Shown here: positions 1-7,011 of the stretch, one piece after another | How positions within the stretch are numbered: position 1 is the first letter of the stretch | Layout: each line of letters begins with the position of its first letter | Source: Vreelandella populi | GTDB taxonomy: Bacteria; Pseudomonadota; Gammaproteobacteria; Pseudomonadales; Halomonadaceae | Direction of reading: 5' to 3' | Assembly: GCF_003989825.1 (NCBI RefSeq) | Contig: NZ_RZHE01000006.1 | Location: 620,001 to 684,000, forward strand | Length of the DNA: 64,000 nucleotides | Notes under the pieces: generated by a model | What the model was told of the DNA's origin: nothing | Seen by the model: the letters and a program-made list of their open reading frames with translations, nothing else | The model's database searches: none | Position numbers and translations under genes: made by a program

Positions 1-747
1 TGGAACGAGTACTGCGACTGGTACCTGGAGCTTTCCAAGCCGGTACTGTGGGACGAAAATGCTTCCGTTGAAGCCAAGCGTGGAACGCGACGCACGCTAG
101 TGCGCGTACTCGAAACCATCCTACGCCTTGCTCACCCGATGATGCCCTACATTACCGAGGAGATCTGGCAGCGCGTATCGCCTCTGGCCGGTACGTTTAT
201 GGGCGAAGGTGCTTCGCTGATGCTTCAAGCCTGGCCCGAAGCCGACGAGAGCAAGATCGACGAGCAGGCCAGCCGGGATATCGAATGGCTGAAAGGCGTC
301 ATTATCGCCGTGCGCAATATCCGCGCAGAGATGAACATTGCCCCCGGCAAGCCGTTGGACGTGCTGCTGACCAAGGGCCAGCCTGAAGACGTTAAGCGCC
401 TGGAGCAAAACCACCACTTCCTGGCCAAGCTTGCCAAGCTTGAAAGTGCCACCTGGCTTGAAAACCCCAATGACGCACCGCTTTCAGCTACTCAGCTGGT
501 AGGTGATATGGAAGTGATGGTGCCCATGGCCGATCTGATCGACAAGGATGCCGAGCTAGCCCGCTTAACCAAAGAAATTGAAAAACAGGATAAGCTGATT
601 GGCGGTATCGAGAAAAAGCTGGGTAATGATGGCTTCATCGCCAAAGCCCCGGTCGCCGTTGTCGAGAAAGAGCGCGGTAAACTTGCCGAGTTCCAGTCTG
701 CCAAGAAACTGCTGGAAGAGCAGCGGGCCAAGATCGAGGCACTATAA
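1..747 (+). CDS. valS: Valine--tRNA ligase, C-terminal part (5' end outside window)
   Basis: This is the last 248 residues of a class I aminoacyl-tRNA synthetase that charges tRNA-Val in the cytoplasm. The frame is open from the first base. It begins with the [14 protein letters not shown] stretch, typical of the junction into the ValS anticodon-binding domain, followed by the [13 protein letters not shown] helix of that domain. The last ~65 residues are Lys/Glu-rich heptads (from about [12 protein letters not shown] onward), matching the C-terminal coiled-coil arm of ValS. The catalytic core with the HIGH and KMSKS motifs lies upstream of the window. A strong intrinsic terminator follows 28 bases after the stop, so it ends its transcription unit. 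Confidence 0.95.
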   Translation, partial: WNEYCDWYLELSKPVLWDENASVEAKRGTRRTLVRVLETILRLAHPMMPYITEEIWQRVSPLAGTFMGEGASLMLQAWPEADESKIDEQASRDIEWLKGVIIAVRNIRAEMNIAPGKPLDVLLTKGQPEDVKRLEQNHHFLAKLAKLESATWLENPNDAPLSATQLVGDMEVMVPMADLIDKDAELARLTKEIEKQDKLIGGIEKKLGNDGFIAKAPVAVVEKERGKLAEFQSAKKLLEEQRAKIEAL

Positions 748-774
748 GCCCTCCCCAGGTTCATAGACGCTAGT

Positions 775-807
775 GCGCCCGGCCCCTTGCGGAGCCGGGC
801 GTTTTTA
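775..807 (+). terminator. Intrinsic terminator of valS
   Basis: A GC-rich stem (GCCCGGC paired with GCCGGGC around a short loop) is followed directly by TTTTT. It lies just after the valS stop. Confidence 0.85.
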
Positions 808-862
808 TGGCCGCTATAAACGTTGGGTCACGTTATTGGTGGCACAAGCGAGTTAGGAAACA

Positions 863-876
863 CTGTTAATTAACAG
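863..876. promoter_or_regulatory. Palindrome CTGTTAATTAACAG upstream of the PAP2 gene
   Basis: A perfect 14-base palindrome lies 59 bases before the PAP2 phosphatase start in the only AT-rich part of the gap. It could be an operator or overlap the promoter. No regulator can be named from the sequence. Confidence 0.3.
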
Positions 877-935
877 GCTAATTATTTAAACTGGCGCATA
901 TTGCACTATGTAAACCATCTAGTGAGCGCCGTACT

Positions 936-1646
936 ATGCAAATTCGTCGAATTCTATTTTATAACCTCTTAGGACTTGTCCTGATACTAAGCTGGTGGCT
1001 ACCCTCCCTTTTGTTCTGGACCAAGCTTGATGACGATGTGTTTTTCTTCTTCAACCAGTTTATCAGCCCGGTATACCCGCGCTGGATAGAAGTGCTGGCC
1101 CTGTTCAATACTCGCACCTTCGACAAGATCATGTTTGGGGTGCTATTAGTAATGCTGTTTCTTGCCATGCTGCGCGACCGCAACGGCAGCTGGCCGAAGT
1201 GGCTGGCCATAGGCTTGATCATGTCAGCGGTGGGCGCATTACTTGGCGAGCTTTTGCATGTGCACCTGCTGATGGCGCGCCCCAGCCCGACAATCGTGCA
1301 CGATGGGGCTAATCTGCTCACCGACTACACTTACATGAATGCCAAGGCGACAGCAGCAAACAGCTTCCCCAGCGACCACGGCCTGTTGGCTATGGTGTTT
1401 GCAAGCTTCATGCTGCGCTTCGCCGACCGCTTGATCGCCTTGGTCGCCGTAGCAATTACCATCTTTGTTACTCTGCCGCGAATCATGGTGGGCGGCCATT
1501 GGGTGAGCGACGTCTACTTTGGTGCACTCGCCATCGCGCTGGTAGTGCTCCCATGGATTCTATGCAACACGTACATTACCCGCTTGATCGAGCGTATGGC
1601 TGCCTTCTTCGATAGCGCCTTTCAAAAGCTGCAAGGCCACCACTAG
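936..1646 (+). CDS. PAP2-family membrane phosphatase
   Basis: A 236-residue integral membrane protein of the PAP2 acid phosphatase superfamily, whose members dephosphorylate lipid phosphates such as undecaprenyl-PP, phosphatidylglycerol-phosphate or lipid A. The three-part active-site signature is visible: RP at 115-116 (motif 1, a reduced KxxxxxxRP), SFPSDH at 143-148 (motif 2, with Asp in place of the usual Gly of PSGH), and PRIMVGGHWVSD around 181-192 (motif 3, with R182, H188 and D192). Hydrophobic segments near residues 8-28, 65-80, 90-110, 150-165, 168-180 and 193-208 suggest six membrane spans. It is monocistronic, between the valS terminator and a bidirectional terminator. Substrate specificity cannot be read from the sequence. 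Confidence 0.85.
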   Translation: MQIRRILFYNLLGLVLILSWWLPSLLFWTKLDDDVFFFFNQFISPVYPRWIEVLALFNTRTFDKIMFGVLLVMLFLAMLRDRNGSWPKWLAIGLIMSAVGALLGELLHVHLLMARPSPTIVHDGANLLTDYTYMNAKATAANSFPSDHGLLAMVFASFMLRFADRLIALVAVAITIFVTLPRIMVGGHWVSDVYFGALAIALVVLPWILCNTYITRLIERMAAFFDSAFQKLQGHH

Positions 1647-1670
1647 ATACTGCGCCAATAGAACGTAAAA

Positions 1671-1708
1671 AAACCCCTCATGCCCGCATCAGCGGGCATG
1701 AGGGGTTT
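1671..1708. terminator. Bidirectional terminator between convergent genes
   Basis: A perfect 17-base-pair stem (AAACCCCTCATGCCCGC and its complement) surrounds the loop ATCA. A-rich sequence on the left and TTT on the right let it serve both the PAP2 gene (+) and the META lipoprotein gene (-). Confidence 0.85.
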
Positions 1709-1730
1709 AGGTTCTGTAAATCTCCGGGCG

Positions 1731-2192
1731 TTAGTGCGCCTTACGCCAGCCGCCGAGAACGCGGCTATCCGGGCCGAAGAATACCAGCCGGTCGTGATCA
1801 ATCAGATAACGGTAAGCGGTATCCAGCATATCCGTTACCCGTTTGGCGTCGGCCATCTGCGGGCAGGCCATACGCGTGGTTGCAAGCCCTTCAAAATCGA
1901 TACGATGGCTTTCCCCCAGGCTTACATGGCCGGTAAAGCGGTTGCATCCGTCAGATCCTGCTACTGTTCCATCCTGCGAGATCGTGAAAAACGGCGTTTC
2001 TGCAAACGATAGCCGCTCATCAGTACCTACCAGCAGCAGGTTCCAACGCTGGCCCACTATCGGGCCTGATAACCCTGAATGTTGGGAGGCTTCGTTCAAC
2101 TGCGGCCCGGGCGCGCTGCTACACGCGCTGAGTAACAGGGTGGCTAGCACCAGCAAGGGCAGCAGGCCAGCACGTGGGCGTAGTCTCTTCAT
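1731..2192 (-). CDS. META-domain lipoprotein (HslJ-like)
   Basis: About 153 residues. It has a basic N-terminus, a hydrophobic core and a lipobox ending LLLSAC, so it should be exported and lipidated at that Cys. The rest is a META domain like that of E. coli HslJ: W-NLLLVGTDE, the GSDGCNRFTGHV motif, TTRMACP, and a final YRYLIDHDRLVFFGPD strand region. Two ATG codons are close together. The one at 2192 is preferred because GAAGG lies about eight bases upstream, whereas for 2198 it is too close. The start is 22 bases after the gloA stop, so the two are probably co-transcribed. HslJ-type proteins are linked to heat stress and novobiocin resistance. The role here is not shown. Confidence 0.85.
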   Translation of the reverse strand: MKRLRPRAGLLPLLVLATLLLSACSSAPGPQLNEASQHSGLSGPIVGQRWNLLLVGTDERLSFAETPFFTISQDGTVAGSDGCNRFTGHVSLGESHRIDFEGLATTRMACPQMADAKRVTDMLDTAYRYLIDHDRLVFFGPDSRVLGGWRKAH

Positions 2193-2214
2193 GAACATAT
2201 CCTTCACCTTTTGC

Positions 2215-2655
2215 TTACCAGCTGCCGCTGTTTTCCATGGAAGCCCAGGGCTCCTGAGGAGGCAACGCATCGCCTTTCTGCAAAAGCTCGATGGAAATAC
2301 CGTCAGGCGATTTAACAAACGCCATATGGCCATCGCGTGGCGGACGATTAATGGTCACGCCGTTGTCCTGAAACTTCTGGCACAGGGCATAAATATCATC
2401 CACCCGATAGGCCAGGTGGCCAAAGTTGCGCCCGCCGGTGTACTCTTCAGGATCCCAGTTGTAGGTCAGCTCAAGCTCGGGGGCGGTTAACTGCGCCGAG
2501 CGCTCTTCATCATCCGGTGCAGCGAGAAAGATCAGCGTAAAGCGACCTTTTTCGCTCTCCTTGCGGCGCACCTCTTTAAGCCCCAGCAGGTCACAGTAAA
2601 AGCGCAATGAGGCGTCTATATCCTTAACGCGCACCATCGTATGTAAATATTGCAT
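2215..2655 (-). CDS. gloA: Lactoylglutathione lyase (glyoxalase I)
   Basis: A 146-residue glyoxalase I that converts the methylglyoxal-glutathione hemithioacetal to S-lactoylglutathione in the cytosol. Two vicinal-oxygen-chelate repeats are seen, with the four metal ligands of the E. coli enzyme recognisable as H5, E62 (in LELTYNW), H80 (in FGHLAYRV) and E123 (in ISIELLQKG). Length is close to the 135 residues of E. coli GloA, so it is the short, nickel-type bacterial form. An AAGGAG ribosome site precedes the ATG. It is followed by the META lipoprotein gene in an apparent two-gene unit. Confidence 0.97.
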   Translation of the reverse strand: MQYLHTMVRVKDIDASLRFYCDLLGLKEVRRKESEKGRFTLIFLAAPDDEERSAQLTAPELELTYNWDPEEYTGGRNFGHLAYRVDDIYALCQKFQDNGVTINRPPRDGHMAFVKSPDGISIELLQKGDALPPQEPWASMENSGSW

Positions 2656-2865
2656 GCAGTTACTCCTTCAGTGATGACGATTCCAGTGTACTCTTGATGC
2701 ATGATATCGCGCAGAACAGAAAATTGCCCGATTACGCCTTTGGCCTGCTGTATTCATTTACCAATATTTTTTCACTTGGCGAATATGCAACACACAAGCA
2801 CAAAATTAATAACGTTTTATAATAAATGTTAAGAAGGAATTTTAACGAGCTTCAAGGAGGAACCA

Positions 2866-3936
2866 GTGGATTCAATCACACAGGCTGCGTTAGGTGCCGC
2901 TGTGGGTGGAGCGGTATTAGGCCGTCGTCTGGGGCGAAAGGCTGTGCTGATTGGCGCACTGCTAGGCACCCTGCCTGATCTTGATGTGGTGCTTGACTAT
3001 GGCGATGCAATTGCCAATGTGACCGAGCACCGCGGGTTTTCCCACTCCGTATTTGTTCTTACTGGCCTTGCTACGCTGCTGGCCGTATTGTGCAAGCGTT
3101 TCGCGCCCGCCGGGGATATTTCCCTGCTCCGCTGGTGGAGCTTTTTTACGCTATGTTTAGTGACTCACCCGCTGCTTGATGCGCTAACGACCTACGGCAC
3201 TCAACTTTTCTGGCCGCTGGATACACCGCCCGCCGCATGGCCAATTATCTTTATCATCGACCCTGTTTATACCCTGGCGCTTTTGATTGGCCTGGGCGTA
3301 GGTCTGGCTTCCCAGCGGGTGCGCAAATACTGCGTATGGGGGTTATCGGCCTCGAGCCTTTATCTAGCTCTGGCAGCAGGCGCAAAATGGAACGTGGAGC
3401 AGCGCCTGGCCCCTGCGCTTGCCGAGCAGGGGCTTACTCAAATGCCGCTTCTCGTCCAGCCAACGCCCTTCAATATTCTGCTCTGGCGGGCCACGATAGT
3501 GGGCGAAGACCGCTACTACGAGAGTTTGGTCAGCGTTTTTGATTCGCCCCGCCTGCCCCAGCTAGAAGCGCTATGGCGTAATTCAGGGCTTGAACAGGAC
3601 GCGCTTTCAGGCCCCTTGGGCCAGCGTTTGACGTGGTTTACCGGCCCCTTTCTACGCTACGACGTGCGTCTGGTTAACGGCAGCCAAACGTTGGTAGCCA
3701 CCGATATCCGCCTGGGTTTCCCTGGCTTTCACCCGTTTAGCTTTACGCTTGCCACCCTGAAGGATAATCACTGGGTGCCGGTGGCAAGAAGCGAAGCGGT
3801 AGAAGCGCCTCGGGGCATAAGCCTTGCCACCCTTTCAAGGCTTGCCGAGCGTGCCACCGGCGACGTAACAGCCTTATGTGCCAGCGATTTTGTGGCATCA
3901 CACTGGCGAGTCGAGCGGTTTGTATACCGCTGCTAG
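2866..3936 (+). CDS. Membrane-bound metal-dependent hydrolase (YdjM/DUF457 family)
   Basis: A 356-residue membrane protein. The N-terminus has MDSITQAALGAAVGGAVLG, then GALLGTLPDLD and HRGFSHS, the conserved Asp/His motifs of the YdjM/DUF457 family annotated as metal-dependent hydrolases (LexA-regulated YdjM in E. coli). THPLLDALTTYGTQL adds further conserved His and Asp. Several hydrophobic segments fill residues 20-175. A soluble C-terminal half of ~180 residues ends the protein. The start is GTG at 2866, fixed by a perfect AAGGAGG six bases upstream. The gene is convergent with the next one, only eight bases apart. Biochemical function is unknown for the family. Confidence 0.85.
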   Translation: MDSITQAALGAAVGGAVLGRRLGRKAVLIGALLGTLPDLDVVLDYGDAIANVTEHRGFSHSVFVLTGLATLLAVLCKRFAPAGDISLLRWWSFFTLCLVTHPLLDALTTYGTQLFWPLDTPPAAWPIIFIIDPVYTLALLIGLGVGLASQRVRKYCVWGLSASSLYLALAAGAKWNVEQRLAPALAEQGLTQMPLLVQPTPFNILLWRATIVGEDRYYESLVSVFDSPRLPQLEALWRNSGLEQDALSGPLGQRLTWFTGPFLRYDVRLVNGSQTLVATDIRLGFPGFHPFSFTLATLKDNHWVPVARSEAVEAPRGISLATLSRLAERATGDVTALCASDFVASHWRVERFVYRC

Positions 3937-3944
3937 CCGCTGCG

Positions 3945-4673
3945 CTAGGGGGCGATTCCTTGCCCACAGCCGCTGTACTGCTCGTCTGCATAGGTGAGCG
4001 TCACCCGGGAAGGAAAAGGCTGGCCGCTCATGCTGTCAAAGCAGGCAGCCGCTTCAATGCGCAGGCGAAAGAAAGGCTCGACGCGCGCATTTTCAAGCAC
4101 TACCCGCCCCGCTGCGTTGTCCATCACGCTGACCATGTAGGGCAGCTCGATACGCGTATCACCATAGTTGAGCTGTAGAGCAAGCGTCGGCGCATCATGG
4201 GCTAACGCCACGTTCCAGCCGGGCTCATTGCCCTGCCCCCAGAACATAACGCCCGGTTTTTCTGCACGGGTAATAGCCACTCGCTCATCACTCAGCGAAC
4301 ATTTCAGCTGGCCGCGGGGCGTCTCCACCCGGGCTTCATCGCCGCGGTTCCAGAAGCTGATTTTACCGTCCTGATAGCGTGCGCCGTTGGCTACCACAGC
4401 CTGGGGAAGCCTCCACGCGCCATGCAGAGACCAGAGCCGCAAGTCTTGCGCATTGGTAGCGCTAACTAGGTGCTGATTGGCCGGCGTGCAGTGCCAGCCT
4501 TGAAAGCGCTCGGCCGTGCCCGCAAACAGCACTGACGGAAACAGCGGCGCGCTGCTGTTCACTGTAGTTTGGGTAGGCGTAGCCTCTGGCATTTGTGTGG
4601 CAGCGCAGCCTGCCAGCGCCACTGCCAGAATACCCGCTCCGACTATCGAGATGGGTTTTGAAAACCGTGTCAT
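3945..4673 (-). CDS. Lipoprotein with MliC-like and COG3650-type domains
   Basis: About 242 residues, with a lipoprotein signal ending LAVALAGC. Residues ~60-135 resemble a C-type lysozyme inhibitor (MliC/PliC-like): FQGWHC, LPQAVVANGARYQDGKISFWNRGDEA and LKCS. Residues ~145-240 resemble the COG3650 periplasmic domain: GQGNEPGWNVAL, a central LPYMVSVMDNAAGRVVLEN segment, and a C-terminal CFDSMSGQPFPSRVTL with a final SGCG. Paired cysteines fit an oxidising periplasm. ATG at 4673 is preferred over the adjacent TTG because GGAAG lies about six bases upstream. A lysozyme-inhibitor role is an inference from weak similarity. The domain pairing is seen directly. Confidence 0.7.
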   Translation of the reverse strand: MTRFSKPISIVGAGILAVALAGCAATQMPEATPTQTTVNSSAPLFPSVLFAGTAERFQGWHCTPANQHLVSATNAQDLRLWSLHGAWRLPQAVVANGARYQDGKISFWNRGDEARVETPRGQLKCSLSDERVAITRAEKPGVMFWGQGNEPGWNVALAHDAPTLALQLNYGDTRIELPYMVSVMDNAAGRVVLENARVEPFFRLRIEAAACFDSMSGQPFPSRVTLTYADEQYSGCGQGIAP

Positions 4674-4730
4674 CAATTTCTTCCCTACATTTCTCGTTTA
4701 TTATATAGCGGCTGAACGTCGCTTAAAGCT

Positions 4731-5243
4731 TCAGCTTCGCTTGAAGGCGTGCAGATCCTGCGAGTCGAAGGTATCTACCTGAGCTTGCAGCCCAAGTGCT
4801 TCTCGCTTCTCGGCAAGGCGCGTCGCCTCGGCAAGCCAAGCGGCATCGCCAGGTGGCGTGCGGCCATTAAGCTCAGCAAGCTGCGTCACGCCCGCATGGT
4901 AGAACGTGACGATATCAAGCGCGGTCCGGTTATCGTCTTCAACTGCGCGACGCAAAGTGGGCAGGAAGCCGCTGATCTGCGACAGGTGCTGGCGCAATTG
5001 CCATACATAACGCATTTCCGTCATCCACGGACGCTCGCGCAGCACGGCAAATAGCGCACTGGTGGCTAGAAGCCCAAGAAATATACCCAGTGCGTATAGC
5101 CAAGGGCCGCTGCCAAAGGTCGATGCCAGCAGCATGGAAAACAGCATGCCGAAAATAATCAGCTGCCCCGCCATTGCGAAGCTGATCATGCGCGCCTTGC
5201 GGCGATATCTATGTGAATCATGCTGCTCGAGGGTAAAAACCAT
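4731..5243 (-). CDS. DUF3087-like inner-membrane protein
   Basis: About 170 residues. After a polar N-terminus (MVFTLEQHDSHRYRRKAR) come two hydrophobic segments, roughly residues 20-42 and 47-66, separated by a short GSGPW turn. A soluble, mostly helical C-terminal half follows (RYVWQLRQHLSQISGFLP through YHAGVTQLAELNGR to the end). This layout fits the DUF3087 family of gammaproteobacterial two-span proteins, which has no known function. The ATG at 5243 has GAGG seven bases upstream and is preferred over an in-frame ATG at 5258. It lies between the lipoprotein gene and the DAHP synthase gene on the same strand, with no clear terminator on either side. Confidence 0.6.
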   Translation of the reverse strand: MVFTLEQHDSHRYRRKARMISFAMAGQLIIFGMLFSMLLASTFGSGPWLYALGIFLGLLATSALFAVLRERPWMTEMRYVWQLRQHLSQISGFLPTLRRAVEDDNRTALDIVTFYHAGVTQLAELNGRTPPGDAAWLAEATRLAEKREALGLQAQVDTFDSQDLHAFKRS

Positions 5244-5318
5244 GGCCAACCTCGTCATCTAATTGAACGCTCTATGATACGGGGCTGACCAAAGCAAACA
5301 AGTCTGGGCCGCTAAACG

Positions 5319-6395
5319 TTAGCTTAACCGCTCTGCGGCTGTTTTTAGCAACCGCTCGGTTGCCTCCCAGCTAACACAGGCATCGGTCACCGAAACACCG
5401 TAGCGCAGGGCGTTCGGCTTCAACGGCTGCTTGCCCTCAAACAAGTGGCTCTCTAGCATCAGCGCAACCAGATTGACGTTTCCCGCCTGACGCTGGGCCA
5501 GTACATCCAGCATGACTTCATTCTGACGGCGGTGATCCTTGCGCGCATTGGCATGGCTGCAATCGACCATTAGCCGTGGGTTCTGGCCCGCCTGAGTGAG
5601 TGCTTTAACAGCCGCCTGAACGTGCGAAGCCTGGTAGTTGGGCTCGCCATGCCCCCCGCGCAGCACCACGTGGGTGTGCGGATTGCCAGCGCTCTGCTGC
5701 ATCACCGGGCGCCCGTTGGCATCCTGGGCAAAGCGCTGGTGGCCGTGGGCGGCGGCCTGCATCGCGTCAATGGCAATTTGCACATCGCCGCTGGTGGCAT
5801 TCTTAAAACCGACTGCTGCCGCTAGATCGCTTGCCAGCTCGCGATGCAGCTGGGACTCGGTGGTGCGCGCGCCGATGGCAACCCAGCTCAAGAGATCATC
5901 CAGGTAAGGCGCGAGCATGGGCTGTAGAAGCTCGGTGGCAACCGACAGGCCGCGGGCGGCCACGGCATGCATTAATTCCCGCGATAGCGTAATGCCCTTA
6001 GCCATATCGCCGCGGCCATCCAGATCCGGGTCGTAGGCAAGCCCTTTCCAGCCCACCGTAGTGCGTGGCTTTTCAACGTAGACGCGCATCACCGGCAGCA
6101 GCCGCTCGCTTACTTGCTCGCTGAGTACCGCCAGACGGTCGGCGTACTCGAGCGCGGAATCCGGGTCGTGTATCGAGCAAGGCCCGACCACCACCAGCAG
6201 GCGATCGTCCTGGCCGCTTAGAATGTCATGTACCGCTTTGCGCTGATGAGATATCTGCTGTGCGAGCGCAGCATCCACGCAAACACTCTGGCGCAGCTGG
6301 GCGGGTGTAGGCAGCAGCGTGGTGGCACTGGGTGTGGGGGCAGTGGCAGAAACAGTACGCTGGATATTCAGGGCTGGGCTTGCTGGGGCGTTCAT
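5319..6395 (-). CDS. aroF: 3-deoxy-7-phosphoheptulonate (DAHP) synthase, class I
   Basis: A 358-residue enzyme joining phosphoenolpyruvate and erythrose 4-phosphate, the first step of the shikimate pathway. Class I (AroFGH) motifs are clear: VVGPCSIHD, MRVYVEKPRTTVGWKGL, GARTTESQLHRELAS, GFKNATSGD, HVVLRGG, MVDCSHANARKDH and the C-terminal SVTDACVSW. The length matches E. coli isozymes (350-356), plus a slightly longer Pro/Ala-rich N-terminus where the allosteric site forms. The ATG at 6395 has GGAG eight bases upstream and overlaps the stop of a 53-codon Tyr-rich ORF (ATGA), suggesting translational coupling. The Tyr-rich leader hints at tyrosine control and so at the aroF type, but the effector cannot be read from the enzyme itself. 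Confidence 0.95.
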   Translation of the reverse strand: MNAPASPALNIQRTVSATAPTPSATTLLPTPAQLRQSVCVDAALAQQISHQRKAVHDILSGQDDRLLVVVGPCSIHDPDSALEYADRLAVLSEQVSERLLPVMRVYVEKPRTTVGWKGLAYDPDLDGRGDMAKGITLSRELMHAVAARGLSVATELLQPMLAPYLDDLLSWVAIGARTTESQLHRELASDLAAAVGFKNATSGDVQIAIDAMQAAAHGHQRFAQDANGRPVMQQSAGNPHTHVVLRGGHGEPNYQASHVQAAVKALTQAGQNPRLMVDCSHANARKDHRRQNEVMLDVLAQRQAGNVNLVALMLESHLFEGKQPLKPNALRYGVSVTDACVSWEATERLLKTAAERLS

Positions 6396-6553
6396 AAAGG
6401 ATTCTCCGGACTCGCATGACATCGTTGACTGGCGTTACCACCCAGGCTGGCGCGGTCGGAGGTGGCAGCTTGCACCGACCGCGCGCCGCTAAATCGCCAG
6501 CCATAGCCCACATAGCCGGTTGCAGTAGCGTATTGGTAAGCGCGATAAGTCAT
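6392..6553 (-). CDS. Tyr-rich 53-residue leader ORF coupled to DAHP synthase
   Basis: A small ORF with a strong AAGGAG site seven bases before its ATG. Its first 21 residues, MTYRAYQYATATGYVGYGWR plus F21, hold five Tyr, one Trp and one Phe. The rest is low in aromatics. Its TGA overlaps the ATG of the DAHP synthase gene as ATGA. A stable hairpin (6445-6502) begins right after the aromatic codons. The position, the codon bias and the coupling fit a regulatory leader peptide, or a small coupled protein, whose translation senses aromatic amino acid supply. I know of no named family for it. There is no T-run after its hairpin, so control by coupling or RNA structure is more likely than classic attenuation at this point. 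Confidence 0.6.
   Translation of the reverse strand: MTYRAYQYATATGYVGYGWRFSGARSVQAATSDRASLGGNASQRCHASPENPL
6445..6502 (-). promoter_or_regulatory. Hairpin inside the Tyr-rich leader ORF
   Basis: On the minus-strand RNA, GGCTGG pairs with CCAGCC (outer stem), and CGCGGTCGG pairs with CCGACCGCG (inner stem) with a 5' bulge between. The 5' arm starts at the Tyr-Gly-Trp codons, so a ribosome stalled on the Tyr codons would change folding. No T-run follows. Confidence 0.45.
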
Positions 6554-6623
6554 GGTGCCGCTCCTTGATGACGTTTCGATGGTGTTGAATAAAGTCTATG
6601 GCATTGAACAAAGGGTGCTAAAC

Positions 6624-6656
6624 GCAAAAACCCCGGCTGGGCTACCAACCGGGGTT
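6624..6656 (-). terminator. Attenuator-type terminator upstream of the DAHP synthase leader
   Basis: On the minus strand, AACCCCGGTTGG (6656-6645) and CCAGCCGGGGTT (6640-6629) form a 12-base-pair stem around a TAGC loop, followed by a T-run and then GCG. It lies 46 bases after the stop of an aromatic-rich small ORF and 70 bases before the second leader ORF, as a conditional terminator would. It could instead end an upstream fre transcript. Confidence 0.75.
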
Positions 6657-6681
6657 CAGACATTCGGCAGGCAACCTAGTG

Positions 6682-6726
6682 GGTGTGCCTGGTAGCGCAA
6701 CGTCAGACGTCGGCCGCGGGCACACC
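6682..6726 (-). promoter_or_regulatory. Pause-type hairpin and possible antiterminator arm of the attenuator
   Basis: GGTGTGCC (6726-6719), which encodes the residues right after the aromatic cluster, pairs with GGCACACC (6689-6682). The adjoining GCTACCA (6696-6690) is complementary to TGGTAGC (6647-6641), which covers the terminator loop and the top of its 5' arm. The alternative pairing is only 7-8 base pairs and disrupts just the apex of the terminator, so the antiterminator role is a hypothesis. Confidence 0.45.
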
Positions 6727-6828
6727 GCCGCTAAACCAATATCCAAAATAGGCAACACCATGCGAGCGCACGCTAACCGCCGCAAGAGGCAGGCATTTAG
6801 CAGTGTGGGCGAAGGCAAGTGTTGGCAT
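6703..6828 (-). CDS. Aromatic-cluster leader peptide candidate, 41 residues
   Basis: The frame from the ATG at 6828 ends with SHGVAYFGYWFSGGVPAADV. The cluster AYFGYWF holds two Tyr, two Phe and one Trp in seven codons, placed just ahead of a GGTGTGCC/GGCACACC hairpin and then a strong T-run terminator. That is the layout of amino-acid biosynthetic attenuators such as trpL and pheL. The ATG has only a weak GGA upstream. A GTG at the VRSHG segment is another possible start, so the N-terminus is uncertain. The tail resembles the other leader ORF (YWFSGG here, GWRFSGA there), hinting at a shared origin. The target gene downstream is the DAHP synthase. Confidence 0.5.
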   Translation of the reverse strand: MPTLAFAHTAKCLPLAAVSVRSHGVAYFGYWFSGGVPAADV

Positions 6829-6943
6829 ATCATTCCGGGTTATTGGCAGGCCGGAGGCACTGCGAAAATAAGCGTTAAAACGTGACGTTTGGTGCCATGG
6901 TTTTGTAAACTGTTGCTTTATCCTGCCTTCAAGCGTGACAAAT

Positions 6944-6971
6944 GGCAACTGTTCGTCGCAAAACAGTTGCC
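6944..6971 (-). terminator. Hairpin downstream of fre
   Basis: A perfect 10-base-pair inverted repeat, GGCAACTGTT/AACAGTTGCC with an 8-base loop, begins 40 bases after the fre stop. On the minus strand it is followed by ATTTGT, not a full T-run, so it is a weak terminator or an RNA-end stabiliser. Confidence 0.45.
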
Positions 6972-7011
6972 TTGCCCGCCCCAGGCAGGACATTTAACGC
7001 TATAAGCGTGT

